Source of the DNA: Globodera rostochiensis
Taxonomy: Eukaryota > Nematoda > Chromadorea > Rhabditida > Heteroderidae
Reading direction: 5' to 3'
DNA: 64,000 nucleotides
NCBI GenBank assembly: GCA_018350325.1
Contig: JAEVLN010000009.1
Span: 455,388-519,387 of the forward strand
Below, piece after piece: positions 10,644-22,940 of the stretch; within the stretch, counting starts at the first letter, position 1; every line of letters begins with the position of its first letter. The notes under the pieces are model-generated. The model did not search any database. It saw only the letters and a program-made list of their open reading frames with translations, and was not told the origin of the DNA. Both the position numbers and the translations under genes were made by a program.

Positions 10644-11625
10644 TCTGATCGGTGAATCGAATTTTCTCAAATGTCGAAATGTAAAAAAAGAAAGAATCAA
10701 AGAATAGGTAATTAATTCCGTTGCCTTTCCTTTCCTTCCATTCTTTCGCTTCGCCAATTAAAGTAATTAATTCCTTTACGATGGCTGAAATGATTTATTC
10801 TTGCAAAAGTGTCCTCCAACCGGCCGGCCGTCTGTTGGTCGGTCGGTCACGTCAAGGTCAATTCAATTAATTTAATTCAATTTAATTCATTACGCTCCAT
10901 CGATTATATTTTGAGCGGACCGATTCGGTAAGCGAAAGGCCAGCCTTTTGATCCAACCTTTAACACAAAAAGCATAGAATTTCACAGCCCATGGCAAACA
11001 GTAAAATTCGGAGGTAAAATGAGAAACATTGGCACAAAACTCTATGGAAATTGGTAATCAAATGAATTAAACAAATAAAAAATGTACTTTGACGAAATCC
11101 ATAGAATTTATAGCTGAGCTTCGGCCACCTTTCAAATGTTTTCCATCACGGCCGAGGCTTTTTTGTCCAAATACACCTTACCAATTAGCAACCGACAATG
11201 CGTTTACACACGACGCTCGGAAACAAAATTTTAAAACTTGAAGGACTTACGAAATAAATATTCGGACTCGTTTAACGATATAATCAGCGGACACTCGCGG
11301 GGAACGATTAAACAAAATGCGCGCCCATAGGGCAAAGTCCCACAAGCGTTTGATAGATAGCAGCTGTATTTCCATTTCCGTAAGTGTCTCATTTTATACA
11401 TTTATTTAATTTGTTTTGAATAGTTCTGTTGATAAGATCCAAGAATCTTTTTTAAACCAAATTTGCGCAACTTTTGGCACACAGATTTTAACAAAATATT
11501 GTTAATTCGCAAATAATATTTAATAACATAATGGTGTTATATTCTCCAACTTTTTAATCAGATTATCCTCACAAAGTCTCGTCCATAATTTTATCCTTCC
11601 ATCCTCCATTTTCTGCTGCTGGCGA
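10644..11625. other. Intergenic, no gene seen
   Basis: AT-rich. A 21-codon frame at 11319-11381 is followed by a good donor (GTAAGTG), but no second exon could be joined. Nothing else stands out. Confidence 0.5.
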
Positions 11626-12175
11626 TTAGCCCCACGGGCCATCCCAATTGGAACTGCTCCAACTCCATCTGCCGCGTTTACAGCGAGTGCAGCGTCGCGC
11701 AATGCGTTGGGCACGGCTTAAGACCTTTGAAGCCGGTGCGGGCTTCAAATCGCTATAAAAAGACAACAATTTATTGGTTTACTATGAATTCTTATTGGAG
11801 TCAGAAGCTGCGATTGGATTTTTTCATGAAATAAATACTTGGGAAATAATTCCTTGTTCTGCGCCCTAATTCTGTCAGTTCAAACCGGTCCAAATGGATT
11901 CTGATCTGTCTGAAAGTCGCGTATGATTCAGACAGAGCTCAACCAAAATGAACCAGGGCCAGAAAATGTGTTTAAATTAAGGGTCCCAATAATAATGTGT
12001 AGCTGGACAAAGTCCCAAATTCCCCGTAATTAAATCGCAACAAAAAAACAAATGCTCACAGTGCTTCCTCGTCTACGCCATCGTCCGGCTCGTTTCCCAA
12101 TTTAACTCCGTCAGCGAGTGCAAATAGAGCCAAGAAGAAGACGAAAAAAAGAATTGGATAATACCGAAGGTTCAT
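11626..12175 (-). CDS. Small secreted basic peptide, two exons
   Basis: Exons 12175-12060 and 11752-11626 join in phase 2 (donor GTGAGC, acceptor TATAG) to give 80 aa. The first exon is a signal peptide (MNLRYYPILFFVFFLALFAL) followed by an acidic stretch. The second exon is basic, with RRCTRCKRGR and a Trp/Ser-rich end (RWSWSSSNW, then GPWG before the stop). The acidic pro-region and the dibasic sites before a short basic C-terminal part would suit a processed peptide, but this is inference. No family is recognised. Confidence 0.55.
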
Positions 12176-12350
12176 CAGTGTGAAATTTGAAATAAATAAA
12201 TTAATTTTTATATTTTTAAACCTCTCCAACGTGAATGAAATTTGAAATAAATTAATTAATTTTTATATTTTTAAACCTCTCCAACGTGAATGAAATTTGA
12301 AATAAATTAATTAATTTTTATATTTTTAAACCTCTCCAACGTGAATGAAT
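12174..12350. repeat. Tandem repeat, 55-bp unit, about 3 copies
   Basis: The unit starts GTGAATGAAATTTGAAATAA and ends CCTCTCCAAC; the copies are nearly identical. The array begins right at the start codon of the peptide gene at 12175, so it occupies that gene's proximal promoter or 5' UTR. The first copy overlaps the ATG region. Confidence 0.85.
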
Positions 12351-13068
12351 GATTTTGTAACGAGACGCTAAATGATTTGAGTATAAAAGCAAAACAAATT
12401 CACAATCGCATAAATATTTTCCATTTTGGAGGTTTCTGATCGGGCGGGCGATCAGCGAGGAACTCTGAACACTTCGCGAATATTCTCCGCAACCAATCAC
12501 GAATCAAAAACCACATGAGCAAGTCAGTCGCTGGTTCAAGGACAAGACGGGGATGGACCGAAAATAATAACATCACAAATCTTGAATCATGGGATTTGAA
12601 GTAACTTGTGCTTTGAACTCTGGATTATATTTTATTATGTGAACAATTAATAACATAAAAAAAGCAAACAAAGTAATTAATTTATAAATACTTTTGTTTA
12701 TAAACTAAAAGATTTTCTTGAGCTCTCAGGTAAAAAATTTTTCGGTTAGTATTTTTTGTCAGCACTCCAAATTAGAGTCGACATTTTGGGATTTGCCAAA
12801 ATATCGTTTCTTAAAATTTGTGAATAACTCTGGAAGAAAATGATTTCAGCTCCATCATGAGTAATTTATCAACTCGCAAAGTCAAAGGAATACGGGCAAA
12901 CTTTATTCCGTCCTACAAGAAAAACAGAACGGGCCAATTGAGACGGGGCAATCGAATCGCTCTGCAAATCGACTCCACAATTTTGAAGACAAAAGATCGA
13001 ATTCGAAATAACAAATTTCGTCAATAAATTGCCAATCAGTGACAAAATTTGCTTCATGTGTTTTTTTG
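12351..13068. other. Intergenic, one unsupported 56-codon frame
   Basis: A plus-strand frame at 12856-13026 (start MSNLSTRKVKG, basic) is open but has no splice context or recognised motif. The rest is AT-rich spacer. Confidence 0.4.
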
Positions 13069-14288
13069 CTACGAGTTTGTCACTCTGTTAGCCCAGCAGT
13101 TATTTGTGTTTGACACATCGAATGAATCGCCACGATTGTTTGCTCGAGTTTCGCAACGAATTCGTGGAATACGGTAATCCTTAAGCAGTTGTTGTCGGAA
13201 TGAGGCGCCTGCCCACAGGAGAAGCCAACTGGAGATCACCACACAGCCCGTGTCCAACACCCACGGGTAGTGCGCGTACATCGCCATAGCCATCGGCATG
13301 TTTTGCGAATTAGTAGCAATGTAAACGCCAATCTGAAAGCAATAAATCAATTTTAATTAACTTTTGTATTTTTAACTAAAATATAACAAAAAGACAAGCG
13401 ATGAGCGCGTGCCCACTGAAAGTGGCCAATGCGTATATGAACAACTTCCGCTCGAGCTGATCAGAGCTGTCCGGATTGATAAATTTCTTTTTATGCCATT
13501 TATAGGCCACGAAGGCGCCAATGTTGATCAGAATGCACACGGACATGAAAATGACGGAAGAAGCGGCGTCCATGTAGTTCAAGTAGTTCATATACGGAGC
13601 CTAATGAAAGTTTGATTAAATTAAACAAGGATTTAAATTGGGTCAGATCAAATTAATATAATCAGATTGATTACGTCTCTGGCTTCATATAGTAATAAGC
13701 TCTGATCGGTAGAATTGGGGTTTTCTTTTTGGAGAATTCCTTCACTTTTGAACAGAACCCAATTAGTGCAAATTGGCATACAAAAAACGATAATCGCCAC
13801 TAGCGGAAGAAACTTTCGCCATAACTAAAAAAAGACATTTTAATTTTTTGGAATAAAAAAAATGCCAAACTTTTTCATGCTTCAACGGCACAGAGATTGC
13901 TGTCAATCGGTTGAGAAGGATGAAAGCGGTGGCCAAACTGTTGGCCTGTAAGGTGTACCCGGTGAGGAAGAAGGCCAGGTCGATCATCCAGTTTGGGAGC
14001 AGGGAATAGACCGGGTACATGACGGAGCCGAAGAGAATGGGCAGTCTGTAGCCGTAGAACGAGTTCAACACGTACAGCACGTCCTGAAGGCTTTAATTTT
14101 TAATTTAAAAACATTTTTACCGGAATTGCCCGAATGATGAAAAGTGAGTAGAATGAATTGTGAAATTGTTTGTGCCGGAAAATGGTGACAATTTCGGCGA
14201 TGTAAAGTGCCATTGACGGGATGCTCAGACACATGGCAAAATAAATGAGCGGGTCTCTTGCCGAAATTGACCACTCGAGAATGCCCAT
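13069..14288 (-). CDS. Serpentine receptor, Srg-like 7TM chemoreceptor (copy 2, intact)
   Basis: Five exons on the minus strand: 14288-14121, 14083-13871, 13824-13675, 13600-13388, 13332-13069, all phase 0, 335 aa. It has the same seven-segment layout and Srg marks as copy 1, with TM3 ending NRLTAISVPLKHEK followed by LWRKFLP. All exon and intron lengths match copy 1 at a constant offset of 8499 bp through the coding region, with small indels only in intron 3. The stop codon follows WANRVTNS, which is the ancestral 3' end. Homology to copy 1 stops within a few bases upstream of the ATG, so the duplicated unit is hardly larger than the coding region. The likely role is chemosensation. Confidence 0.88.
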
Positions 14289-14953
14289 TTGACTTATTTT
14301 AATAATTATTATTAATAATTAAAAAAATATTTTTGAAACAAAGTAGTTAGAGGGAAATGTAAGCATATTTAATTAATTCCCCAGACAAATGACAATAAAG
14401 TCGCAAAGATAGAAAAAAGGTGTTGAAGTCTGCTGGTCTTTGTATAACGGAAAGCCTAAAAAACGATTAAGTTAACAACAGAAAAGGAGCGACTTTTTAG
14501 TCAATAAATCAATATTTTGAATTTTTTGTATTTTTTGGGAAAACTGAAGAATATCAAAACATTTGATTTCCCATACAAGTTATATACCAAAGACTCCGTG
14601 AACCCTAAGTAGGCTGGCTTAGGCCTAAGCCTAGCGAAGCCATAAGTGCGAAAAAATAACCCTGGCAAAAAGCGGACAAGACATCACCGGCGCAAATGTG
14701 TCGGAGCAAAAGATTGAGCACCGTAATAAGTGCAAATACAACTTCTTCGTATGAAAAATATTCATTAATTATTTCTGATTCAATGAATGTGTAAAGGTAA
14801 CCCTACGTTTTGCCTCCCCAGCAAAATGGCACGTTTTGGCAATGTTACGTTTCTTGAATGATTTTAATTTGAGGCCAAAAAAGATTTTGAAATCGAAAAA
14901 CCTTCGAATTTGTGTCCGGGGTTCGAAATTGACCAAAATTTAAGTTTTTGCTG
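14289..14953. other. Intergenic, dispersed repeat traces
   Basis: No gene. A motif GGAGCGACTTTT(A/T)AGTC near 14487 recurs near 9500 and, inverted, near 60110, so it marks a dispersed repeat. A string GGCTTAGGCCTAAGCC at 14609 recurs near 24290 and 24330. Confidence 0.5.
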
Positions 14954-15190
14954 GGGAGGCAAAACGTACCGGAGGCAAAACGTACCGGAGGCAAAACGTA
15001 CCGGAGGCAAAACGTACCGGAGGCAAAACGTACCGGAGGCAAAAGGTACCGGAGGCAAAACGTACCGGAGGCAAAACTTACCGGAGGCAAAACGTACCGG
15101 AGGCAAAAGGTACCGGAGGCAAAACGTACCGGAGGTAAAACGTATCGGAGGCAAAACGTACCGGAGGCAAAACGTATCGGAGGCAAAATG
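14954..15190. repeat. Tandem repeat, 16-bp unit
   Basis: About 14 copies of GGAGGCAAAACGTACC with few changes (CGTATC, AAAGGT). Because 16 is not a multiple of 3, all frames stay open and give long spurious reading frames. An inverted partial unit lies at 14803-14816 (CGTTTTGCCTCC), so the array may be one arm of a foldback element. Confidence 0.95.
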
Positions 15191-15699
15191 ATGAAGGCAA
15201 AACGTACGGACACCATATGTAAACTAACAACTGAACGATAGTGCGAAGAAAGGGTGCTGGGGCTTAGTTAAACAATAAACTTTTTGGACCTTGTCCAATT
15301 TTATATTCATTAGTTAGCAAGAACTTTATCAAGTGTAATTGCTCTGGTCCGGCCAGCTTTTCGGCGTTATATCTAGAAAAAAATTTTATTGATACTTTTC
15401 AACATTTTCAAAACAAGAAAAAGTAGTTCATTTACAATTGTGAGAGGTTTTTAGATGAAATTAAACTATTTTGACAAGTATTAAGCCCATTTTGTGCTCA
15501 TTTTTGATGACAGGACATTCATCATTATATGTATGTACAATTGGGATAATGGGCACTAAAAATAGATCGGTCGTGCTTTGTTAGATTTAAAAATAATAAA
15601 ATTAAAACATTTTATTCAAGAACAAAATCAGATAAAAATTTCTGTTAAGCTCAGGAAGGAGGTGTTTTACCAATTTTTAATTTTTAGCCATTCATTTTA
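15191..15699. other. Intergenic, no gene seen
   Basis: AT-rich, no supported open frame. It includes the likely 3' UTR of the minus-strand gene that ends at 15700. Confidence 0.5.
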
Positions 15700-18600
15700 T
15701 TACACACATTGATAGCGACAAATACAATTGCACACGCATTTCTGAGACAAAAATGTTTTGTGTGTGACTCGAATTGGCTCGAAGCCATTCCCGCAAACAT
15801 TGATCCCGCAATGGCACGCACATGTCGGGCAGCTTCGATCTAAAGGGGCGGGGGGTGCGAGTTGCAAGATATTCTGAGCAAAAGACGAAATGGTCTAAAA
15901 ATGCGATTGTCTGGAGTGAGATTTGTTGTCTTGCTTATGCTGGATTGATATATCTGTAGTTTTTACGCGATGATGACGGTGAAGGCACTGAAGATGCCGA
16001 GTCGATAGCGTTGGCATTGAATTGACAGATTTCCATTTTCCACACCAAATCGACTGGTGCCCCGGCCTGGTCATATTGGTGCCAGCAGTGAATGCCCCTC
16101 AAAATTCAGCTATTCCAAAATATTTGATTGCAAATTTTATTAAAAAATTTCTTTGTTTATCGTGTTATTTTTACCTGTAAACAAAGTCATCCGTTGTAAT
16201 TGTGTGTTCAAAGGGCATCAGTGCCAAATTTAGTCTCTCTGTGGCACAACTCAGCTGTTCAATATTTATTTCTGGCGATTCGCAACAAATTGGGTCAAGT
16301 CTGAGATTAACTTTAAAAATTTTAAAAACACCAGACGTTTTCAATTCATAGTGGGAACCGCGAAAATTTGAATCCGTCGGAATGGATTCACGAGAAAATT
16401 GAACCGGCTGTTGGGGACTTGTGCTGACTTTAAGCTTACAAAAGGGCGTTTGTTAAGTTGTCCATCACATAAGCATTGAAGCCACCCAACCACTGGTGTT
16501 CGGTGCACCCCTCGGCCCATCCGTTGCATTGCGGCGTTGTCTCCAGTGCTGAGCATTTTACCTCAAATCTTATTTTTTAGCTTTTCCGTTTCTCGATTGT
16601 TCATCCCCGTCCCAATTTTCATAATCGAGATCTCGGTATTTATAGTGAAAAATTCTAGAGAAAATTGAGTTTTTTTCGAAATATCAAAAATGCTTGAAAA
16701 CTAGAGATCGGACAGGACAGGAGTCCTGACAGGCTTATCCAGGACTCCTGATCAGGAATCCGGCTGCTGGTATTTTCGTCGAAGCACCAGGATCAGACGG
16801 CGGCGATCATTTCAGTGCCCACACTTCAGTGCCGCACACTTCAGTGCCCACACTTCAGTGCCGGACACTTCAGTGCCAGCATTTAAAAGGCTATAACTTT
16901 CTTTAAACTCAACCAAATCAAACAATTAAGATGTCATTGGAAAGCTCTAAGCTTTTAAAAACTATTGTTAAGCCAACGCTAGTCAATTAGAAAATTCGTA
17001 AAAAAGTTATTGCAATAAAACTGATAAAAAGCCCTGATTTTGGGTGTTTTTCACGTTGAACTTCTTAAAAACGATTGAACCGTCCTGGTTTTTTTTTTGT
17101 ACGTATCTTCTCATTTAGAGCTTTCAAATGACATCTTGATTGTATGATTTAGTTGAGTTTAAAAAAAGTTATAGCCTTTTTAAGTGCTGGCACTGAAGTG
17201 TCCGGCACTGAAGTGTGGGCACTGAAGTGTCCGGCACTGAAGTGTGGGCACTGAAGTGATGCGTACCCAGGATCAGAATGGTGGTGCGAAACTTGCGGCC
17301 CGAATTTTGCGGCCCCGAAACTTGCGGCAAAATTTGCGGCCCGAATTTTACGGCCCTAATTAAAGCAATCAAAAAATGACAAAATACCTTTTAATCTTGG
17401 TAATTATTACATCATTTTGTCATGAAAATGCAAGTAAACGTTAATAGCTCATATTGTTGGGACTAGTCGTCCCACTGATCAAAATTGTTCCAGCGAGTCG
17501 GTATTATTGTACCGCCCGCAAACCGTGGAACCGAAAGTTTGAGACCGGAACCGTAGAATAGGGAAAGTTTGGAACCGAAACCGTAGAACATTGAAGGTTT
17601 GGGACCGGAACCGTAGAATAGGGAAAGTTTGGAACCGGAACCGTAGAATAGGGAAAGTTTGGAACCGGAACCGTAGAATAGGGAAAGTTTGGAACCGGAA
17701 CCATAAATAGGGAAAGTTTGGAACCGGAACCGTAGAATAGGGAAGGTTGGAACTGGAACCGAGGGAAAGTTTGGAACCGGAACCGTAGAATAGAGAAAGT
17801 TTGCAACCGGAACTATGGAACCGAAAGTTTGGAACCGGAAGTTTGGATTCGGAACCGTGGAACCGAAAGTTTGGGGACCAAAACCGTAGAATAGGGAAAG
17901 TTTAGAACCCGAACCGTAGAGTAGGGAAATTTGGAACCGGAACCGTAGAATAGGGAAAGTTTAATCCGGAACTATGGAACCGGGAGTTTGGAATCGGAAT
18001 AGAGTAGGGAAGGTTTAGAACCGGAACCGTAGAATAGGGAAAGTTTGGGACCGGAACCGTAGAATAGGGAAAGTTTGGAATTGGAACCGAGGGAGCAACC
18101 GGAACCGTAGAACATTGAAGGTTTGGGACCGGAACCGTAGAATAGGGAAAGTTTAGAACCGGAACCGTAGAATAGGGAAATTTGGAACCGGAACCGTAGA
18201 ATAGGAAAAGTTTGGAACCGGAACCGTAAAATAGGGAAAGTTTGGAACCGGAATCGTAAAATAGGGAAAGTTTGGGACCGGAACCGTAAAATAGGGAAAG
18301 TTTGGAACCGGAATCGTAAAATAGGGAAAGTTTGGGACCGGAACCGTAGAATAGGGAAATTTGGAACCGGAACCGTAGAATAGGAAAAGTTTGGAACCGG
18401 AATCGTAAAATAGGGAAAGTTTGGGACCGGAACCGTAGAATAAGGAAATTTGGAACCGGAACCGTAGAATAGGAAAAGTTTGGAACCGGAATCGTAGAAT
18501 AGGGAAAGTTTGGAACCGGAATCGTAAAATAGGGAAAGTTTGGGACCGGAACCGTAGAATAGGGAAATTTGGAACCGGAACCGTAGAATAGGGAAAGTTT

Positions 18601-21600
18601 GATCCGGAACTATGGAACCGGGAGTTTAGAACCGGAATAGAGTAGGGAAGGTTTAGAACCGGAACCGTAGAATAGGAAAAGTTTGGAACCGGAATCGTAG
18701 AATAGGGAAAGTTTGGAACCTGAATCGTAGAATAGGGAAAGTTTGGAACCTGAACCTTAAATAGGGAAAGTTTGGAACCGGAACCGTAAAATAGGAAAAG
18801 TTTGGAACCGGAACTATGGAACCGAAAGTTTGGATTCGGAACCGTGGAACCGAAAGTTTGGAACCGGAACCGTAAAATAGGGAAAGTTTGGGACCGGAAC
18901 CGTAGAATAGGGAAATTTGGAACCGGAACCGTAGAATAGGGAAAGTTTGATCCAGAACTATGGAACCGGGAGTTTGGAACCGGAATAGAGTAGGGAAGGT
19001 TTAGAACCGGAACCGTAGAATAGGGAAAGTATGGAACCGGAACCGTATAGTCGGAAAAGTTTGGAACTGGAACCGTAGAACATTGAAGGTTTGGGACCGG
19101 AACCGTAGAATAGGGAAAGTTTGGAACCGGAACCGTAGAATAGGGAAAGTTTGGAACCGGAACCGTAGAATAGGGAAAGTTTGGAACCGGAACCGTAGAA
19201 TAGGGAAAGTATGGAACCGGAACCGTATAGTCGGAAAAGTTTGGAACTGGAACCGTAGAACATTGAAGGTTTGGGACCGGAACCGTAGAATAGGGAAAGT
19301 TTGGAACCGGAACCGTAGAATAGGGAAAGTTTGGAACCGGAACCGTAGAATAGGGAAAGTTTGGAACCGGAACCGTAGAACATTGAAGGTTTGGGACCGG
19401 AACCGTAGAATAGGGAAAGTTTGGAACCGGAACCGTAGAATAGGGAAAGTTTGGGACCGGAACCGTAGAATAGGGAAAGTTTGGAACTGGAACCGAGGGA
19501 AAGTTTGCAACCGGAACCGTAGAACATTGAAGGTTTGGGACCGGAACCGTAGAATAGGGAATGTTTGGAACCGGAACCGTAGAATAGGGAAAGTTTGGAA
19601 CCGGAACCGTAAAATAGGGAAAGTTTGGGACCAGAACCGTAGAATAGGGAAATTTGGAACCGGAACCGTAGAATAGGGAAAGTTTGATCCGGAACTATGG
19701 AACCGGGAGTTTAGAACCGGAACCGTAGAATAGAGAAAGTTTGAAACCAGAATCGTAGAATAGGGAAAGTTTGGAACCGACCGAAAGTTTGGAACCGGAA
19801 CCGTAGAATAGAGAAAGTTTGAAACCGGAACCGTAGAATAGAGAAAGTTTGGAACCGGAACCGTAGAATAGGGAAGGTTAGAACTGGAACCGAGGGAAAG
19901 TTTGGAACCGGAACCGTGAATAGAGAAAGTTTGAAACCGGAACCGTAGAATAGATGAAAGTTTGAAACCGGAACCGTAGAATAGAGAAAGTTTGAAACCG
20001 GAACCGTAAAATAGGGAAGGTTTAGAACCGGAACCGTAGAATAGGAAAAGTTTGGAACCGGAATCGTAGAATAGGGAAAGTTTGGAACCGACCGAAAGTT
20101 TGGAACCGGAACCGTAGAATAGAGAAAGTTTGAAACCGGAACCGTAGAATAGAGAAAGTTTGGAACCGGAACCGTAGAATAGGGAAGGTTAGAACTGGAA
20201 CCGAGGGAAAGTTTGGAACCGGAACCGTGAATAGAGAAAGTTTGAAACCGGAACCGTAGAATAGAGAAAGTTTGCAACCGGAACCGTAGAATAGGGAAGG
20301 TTGGAACTGGAACCGAGGGAAAGTTTGGAACCGGAACCGTGAATAGAGAAAGTTTGGAACCGGAACCGATGAAATAGAGAAGTTTGAAACCGGAACCGTA
20401 GAATAGAGAAAGTTTGCAACCGGAACCGTAGAATAGGGAAGGTTGGAACTGGAACCGAGGGAAAGTTTGGAACCGGAACCGTGAATAGAGAAAGTTTGGA
20501 ACCGGAACCGTAGAATAGAGAAAGTTTGCAACCGGAACTATGGAACCGAAATTTTGGAACCGGAACCGTAGAATAGAGAAAGTTTGGAACCGGAACCGTA
20601 GAATAGAGAAAGTTTTGAACCGGAACTATGGAAGCGAAGGTTTGGAACCGGAACCGTAGAATAAAGAAATTTTGGAACCGGAACCGTAGAATAGGTTTGG
20701 ATTCGGAACCGTGGAACCGATAGTTTGGGACCGGAACCGTAGAGTAAGGGAAGTTTAGAACCGGAACTATGGAACCGAAAGTTTGGAACCGAAACCGTGG
20801 AACCGATAGTTTGGAACCGAAACCGTGGAACCGAAAGTTTGGAACCAGAACGGTAGAATAGAGAAGTTTGGAACCGGAACCGTAGAATAGAGAAAGTTTG
20901 GAACCGGAACCGTAGAATAGGGAAGGTTAGAACTGGAACCGAGGGAAAGTTTGGAACCGGAACCGTGAATAGAGAAAGTTTGGAACCGGAACCGTAGAAT
21001 AGAGAAAGTTTGCAACCGGAACCTTAGAATAGGGAAAGTTGGAACTGGAACCGAGGGAAAGTTTGGAACCGGAACCGTAAAATAGAGAAAGTTTGCAACC
21101 GGAACTATGGAAGCGAAGGTTTGGAACCGGAACCGTAGAATAAAGAAATTTTGGAACCGGAACCGTAGAATAGGTTTGGATTCGGAACCGTGGAACCGAT
21201 AGTTTGGGACCGGAACCGTAGAGTAAGGGAAGTTTAGAACCGGAACTATGGAACCGAAAGTTTGGAACCGAAACCGTGGAACCGATAGTTTGGAACCGAA
21301 ACCGTGGAACCGAAAGTTTGGAACCAGAACGGTAGAATAGAGAAAGTTTAGAACCGGAACTATGGAACGAAAGTTTGGAACCGAAACCGTGGAACCGAAA
21401 GTTTGGAACCGGAACCGTAGAATAGAGAAAGTTTAGAACCGGAACTATGGAACCGAAAGTTTGGAACCGAAACCGTGGAACCGAAAGTTTGGAACCGAAA
21501 CCGTGGAACCGAAAGTTTGGAACCGGAACCGTAGAATAGAGAAAGTTTAGAACCGGGACTATGGAACCGAAAGTTTGGCGGTAGAGTAGGGAAAGTTTTT

Positions 21601-22207
21601 TAGTCCCTTAAAACTCGGCTTTACAAAAAAATGGTATAAAATTATGCCTTTCTTTTTTGTCCATGATCTTACATTGAACTTTGTTTTGCCGAGTGGAACA
21701 ATTGGTTGACACTCAATGGCAAGTGATCCCAGTGTGGTCCCTTTTCGTTGATGGGCTGAATTCACTCTGCGGATGGATGTAACACGATAGCCATGATTGC
21801 ATACTGTAGCATAATTCAATTTATTTAAAAAATATTTAATTTAAATTAGAGTAGGTCGGGACCGGGATTTTGGGGAAAAACCGGGACCGGGATTTCAGAG
21901 AATTTAAAACCGGGAATTTAATAGGGGATAAAACCGGGAATTCCCGGTTTTTTTCCCGGTCCCGGTGAGACCCGGGACTGAGGTACTCGTTTGTACTTTT
22001 TTTCAGTACCTTAGTCCCGGAACCGGGAAAAATGACCCACCCTAATTTAAATAACAAGAAACAATTATTTGAAAAAGGAAACATGCCGAGCGTAAAGTCT
22101 GAAGTTACGCCAGCCAATAAATTAAAAATGTAACCAACGCAAAAGGGAAGAAGGAGATTTGATTTTTTGTTCTTTAAATTGTAAAATGGCATTACAGTAA
22201 AGGACAT
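15700..22207 (-). CDS. Cys-rich secreted protein, possibly dermatopontin-like, with a 5.1-kb repeat-filled intron
   Basis: Proposed six exons on the minus strand: 22207-22111, 21803-21673, 16561-16469, 16407-16175, 16097-15967, 15839-15700. Phases agree at every junction, giving 274 aa. Exon 1 gives a hydrophobic start (LLLPFCVGYIFNLLA). Exon 2 reads CNHGYRVTSIRRVNSAH...LAIECQ. Exon 3 reads KCSALETTPQCNGWAEGC. Exons 4 and 5 give a region ending LVWKMEICQF. Exon 6 is very Cys-rich (CPTCACHCGINVC, CVCNCICRYQC). The spacing of G-Y-x-V-T-S-I and W-x-M-E-x-C recalls dermatopontin-type repeats, but this is only a resemblance. The first donor would be GC, not GT. The second intron would contain the 30-bp array and a foldback; a hAT MITE sits in intron 1. 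The link between exons 2 and 3 is the weakest point. Confidence 0.42.
16812..17262. repeat. Foldback element with CACTTCAGTG repeats at both ends
   Basis: The left arm has repeats of CACTTCAGTGCC (16814-16882) followed by AAAGGCTATAACTTTCTTTA. The right arm is the mirror image: AAGTTATAGCC then repeats of GGCACTGAAGTG up to about 17260. Arms of about 170 bp include the subterminal unique sequence. This looks like a non-autonomous foldback transposon. Confidence 0.85.
17518..21595. repeat. 4-kb minisatellite, 30-bp unit
   Basis: About 130 head-to-tail copies of a 30-bp unit, core GGAACCGTAGAATAGGGAAA plus GTTTGGAACC. Higher-order units occur: blocks of about 180 bp repeat exactly around 19020-19380, and blocks of several hundred bp recur in 20040-20540 and 20640-21340. 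Variants such as GAACATTGAAGG and AACTATGGAACC are spaced at intervals. All frames are open by period, so the long open frames here are not genes. Confidence 0.97.
21847..22044. mobile_element. hAT-type MITE, 198 bp
   Basis: The ends are TAGAGTAGGTC and its mirror GACCCACCCTA, flanked by an exact 8-bp duplication ATTTAAAT (21839-21846, 22045-22052). The interior is a palindrome-like run of CCGGGACCGGGA and its complement. It lies in a presumed intron of the 15700-22207 gene. Confidence 0.85.
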
Positions 22208-22744
22208 TCTGAAAATTAGCAAATTATTCTCTTATGAAGATTCGCTGAATTCACATAACAGAATTCAAATTGATCAGCCCGTTTCCGATCTACTCCAAAA
22301 TTAGTAAAGACCGGAATGCTTTTTAAGATGCTAAATTATTTCACAATAAATAAGTATGGCACTGCGCGTATTTTAACGCAATTTTGAGGTTTAATATCCA
22401 AATTGTAAAAAGCTTGTGTAAATTTTGTGGATTTTCTTTAAATAAGTTGGTCATTTCAAAGTCAACGAGTCGATAAGAAATGAATGCTGTGACGATTAGT
22501 AAGTTGTCAATCGTAAAGGGAAGGCATTTCATTAGCGAAAACTGGATTTATGCTGCAAAAGATAGTCATTAATTGCAAGTGGTCCTTTGTGATGTCGTCT
22601 TCCATTGACCAAGCCGATCAAAAGCCGTTTTTTCAGAAATAATGCTAATCAAAATGAAATGCGTAAAAAGTTATTAAACTTTTTTGATGATCAAGTTGAC
22701 CCAAAAATGTCGAGCCGTGGTCAACCTAACTCATCACATCCCAG

Positions 22745-22940
22745 TAGGGTTCGAATAATCGGGTTGGGGTCGGGCGGGCTTTTTTCCGGGCAACCCAAAA
22801 ATAGCCGGGCAGGCTTCCGGGCGGGCTTTTTTTTGATTTTTTATCCGGGCGGGATTTGCCGGGCGAATACCGGACTTTAGCCCGGACCGAATATTTTCTA
22901 GTCAGGCGCCCGCCCGACCCGGGCGCCCGTCCGAACCCTA
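22745..22940. mobile_element. hAT-type MITE, 196 bp
   Basis: The ends are TAGGGTTCG and its mirror CGAACCCTA, flanked by CATCCCAG / CATCCGAG (7 of 8 identical). The interior is GC-rich and palindromic (TCGGGCGGGC and complement). Confidence 0.8.

Noticed and set aside
11319..11388. Short frame ending at a good GTAAGTG donor
   Set aside because: No second exon could be joined; likely chance.
18958..20531. Several open frames of 170-200 codons in both strands
   Set aside because: Products of the 30-bp minisatellite period, not genes.
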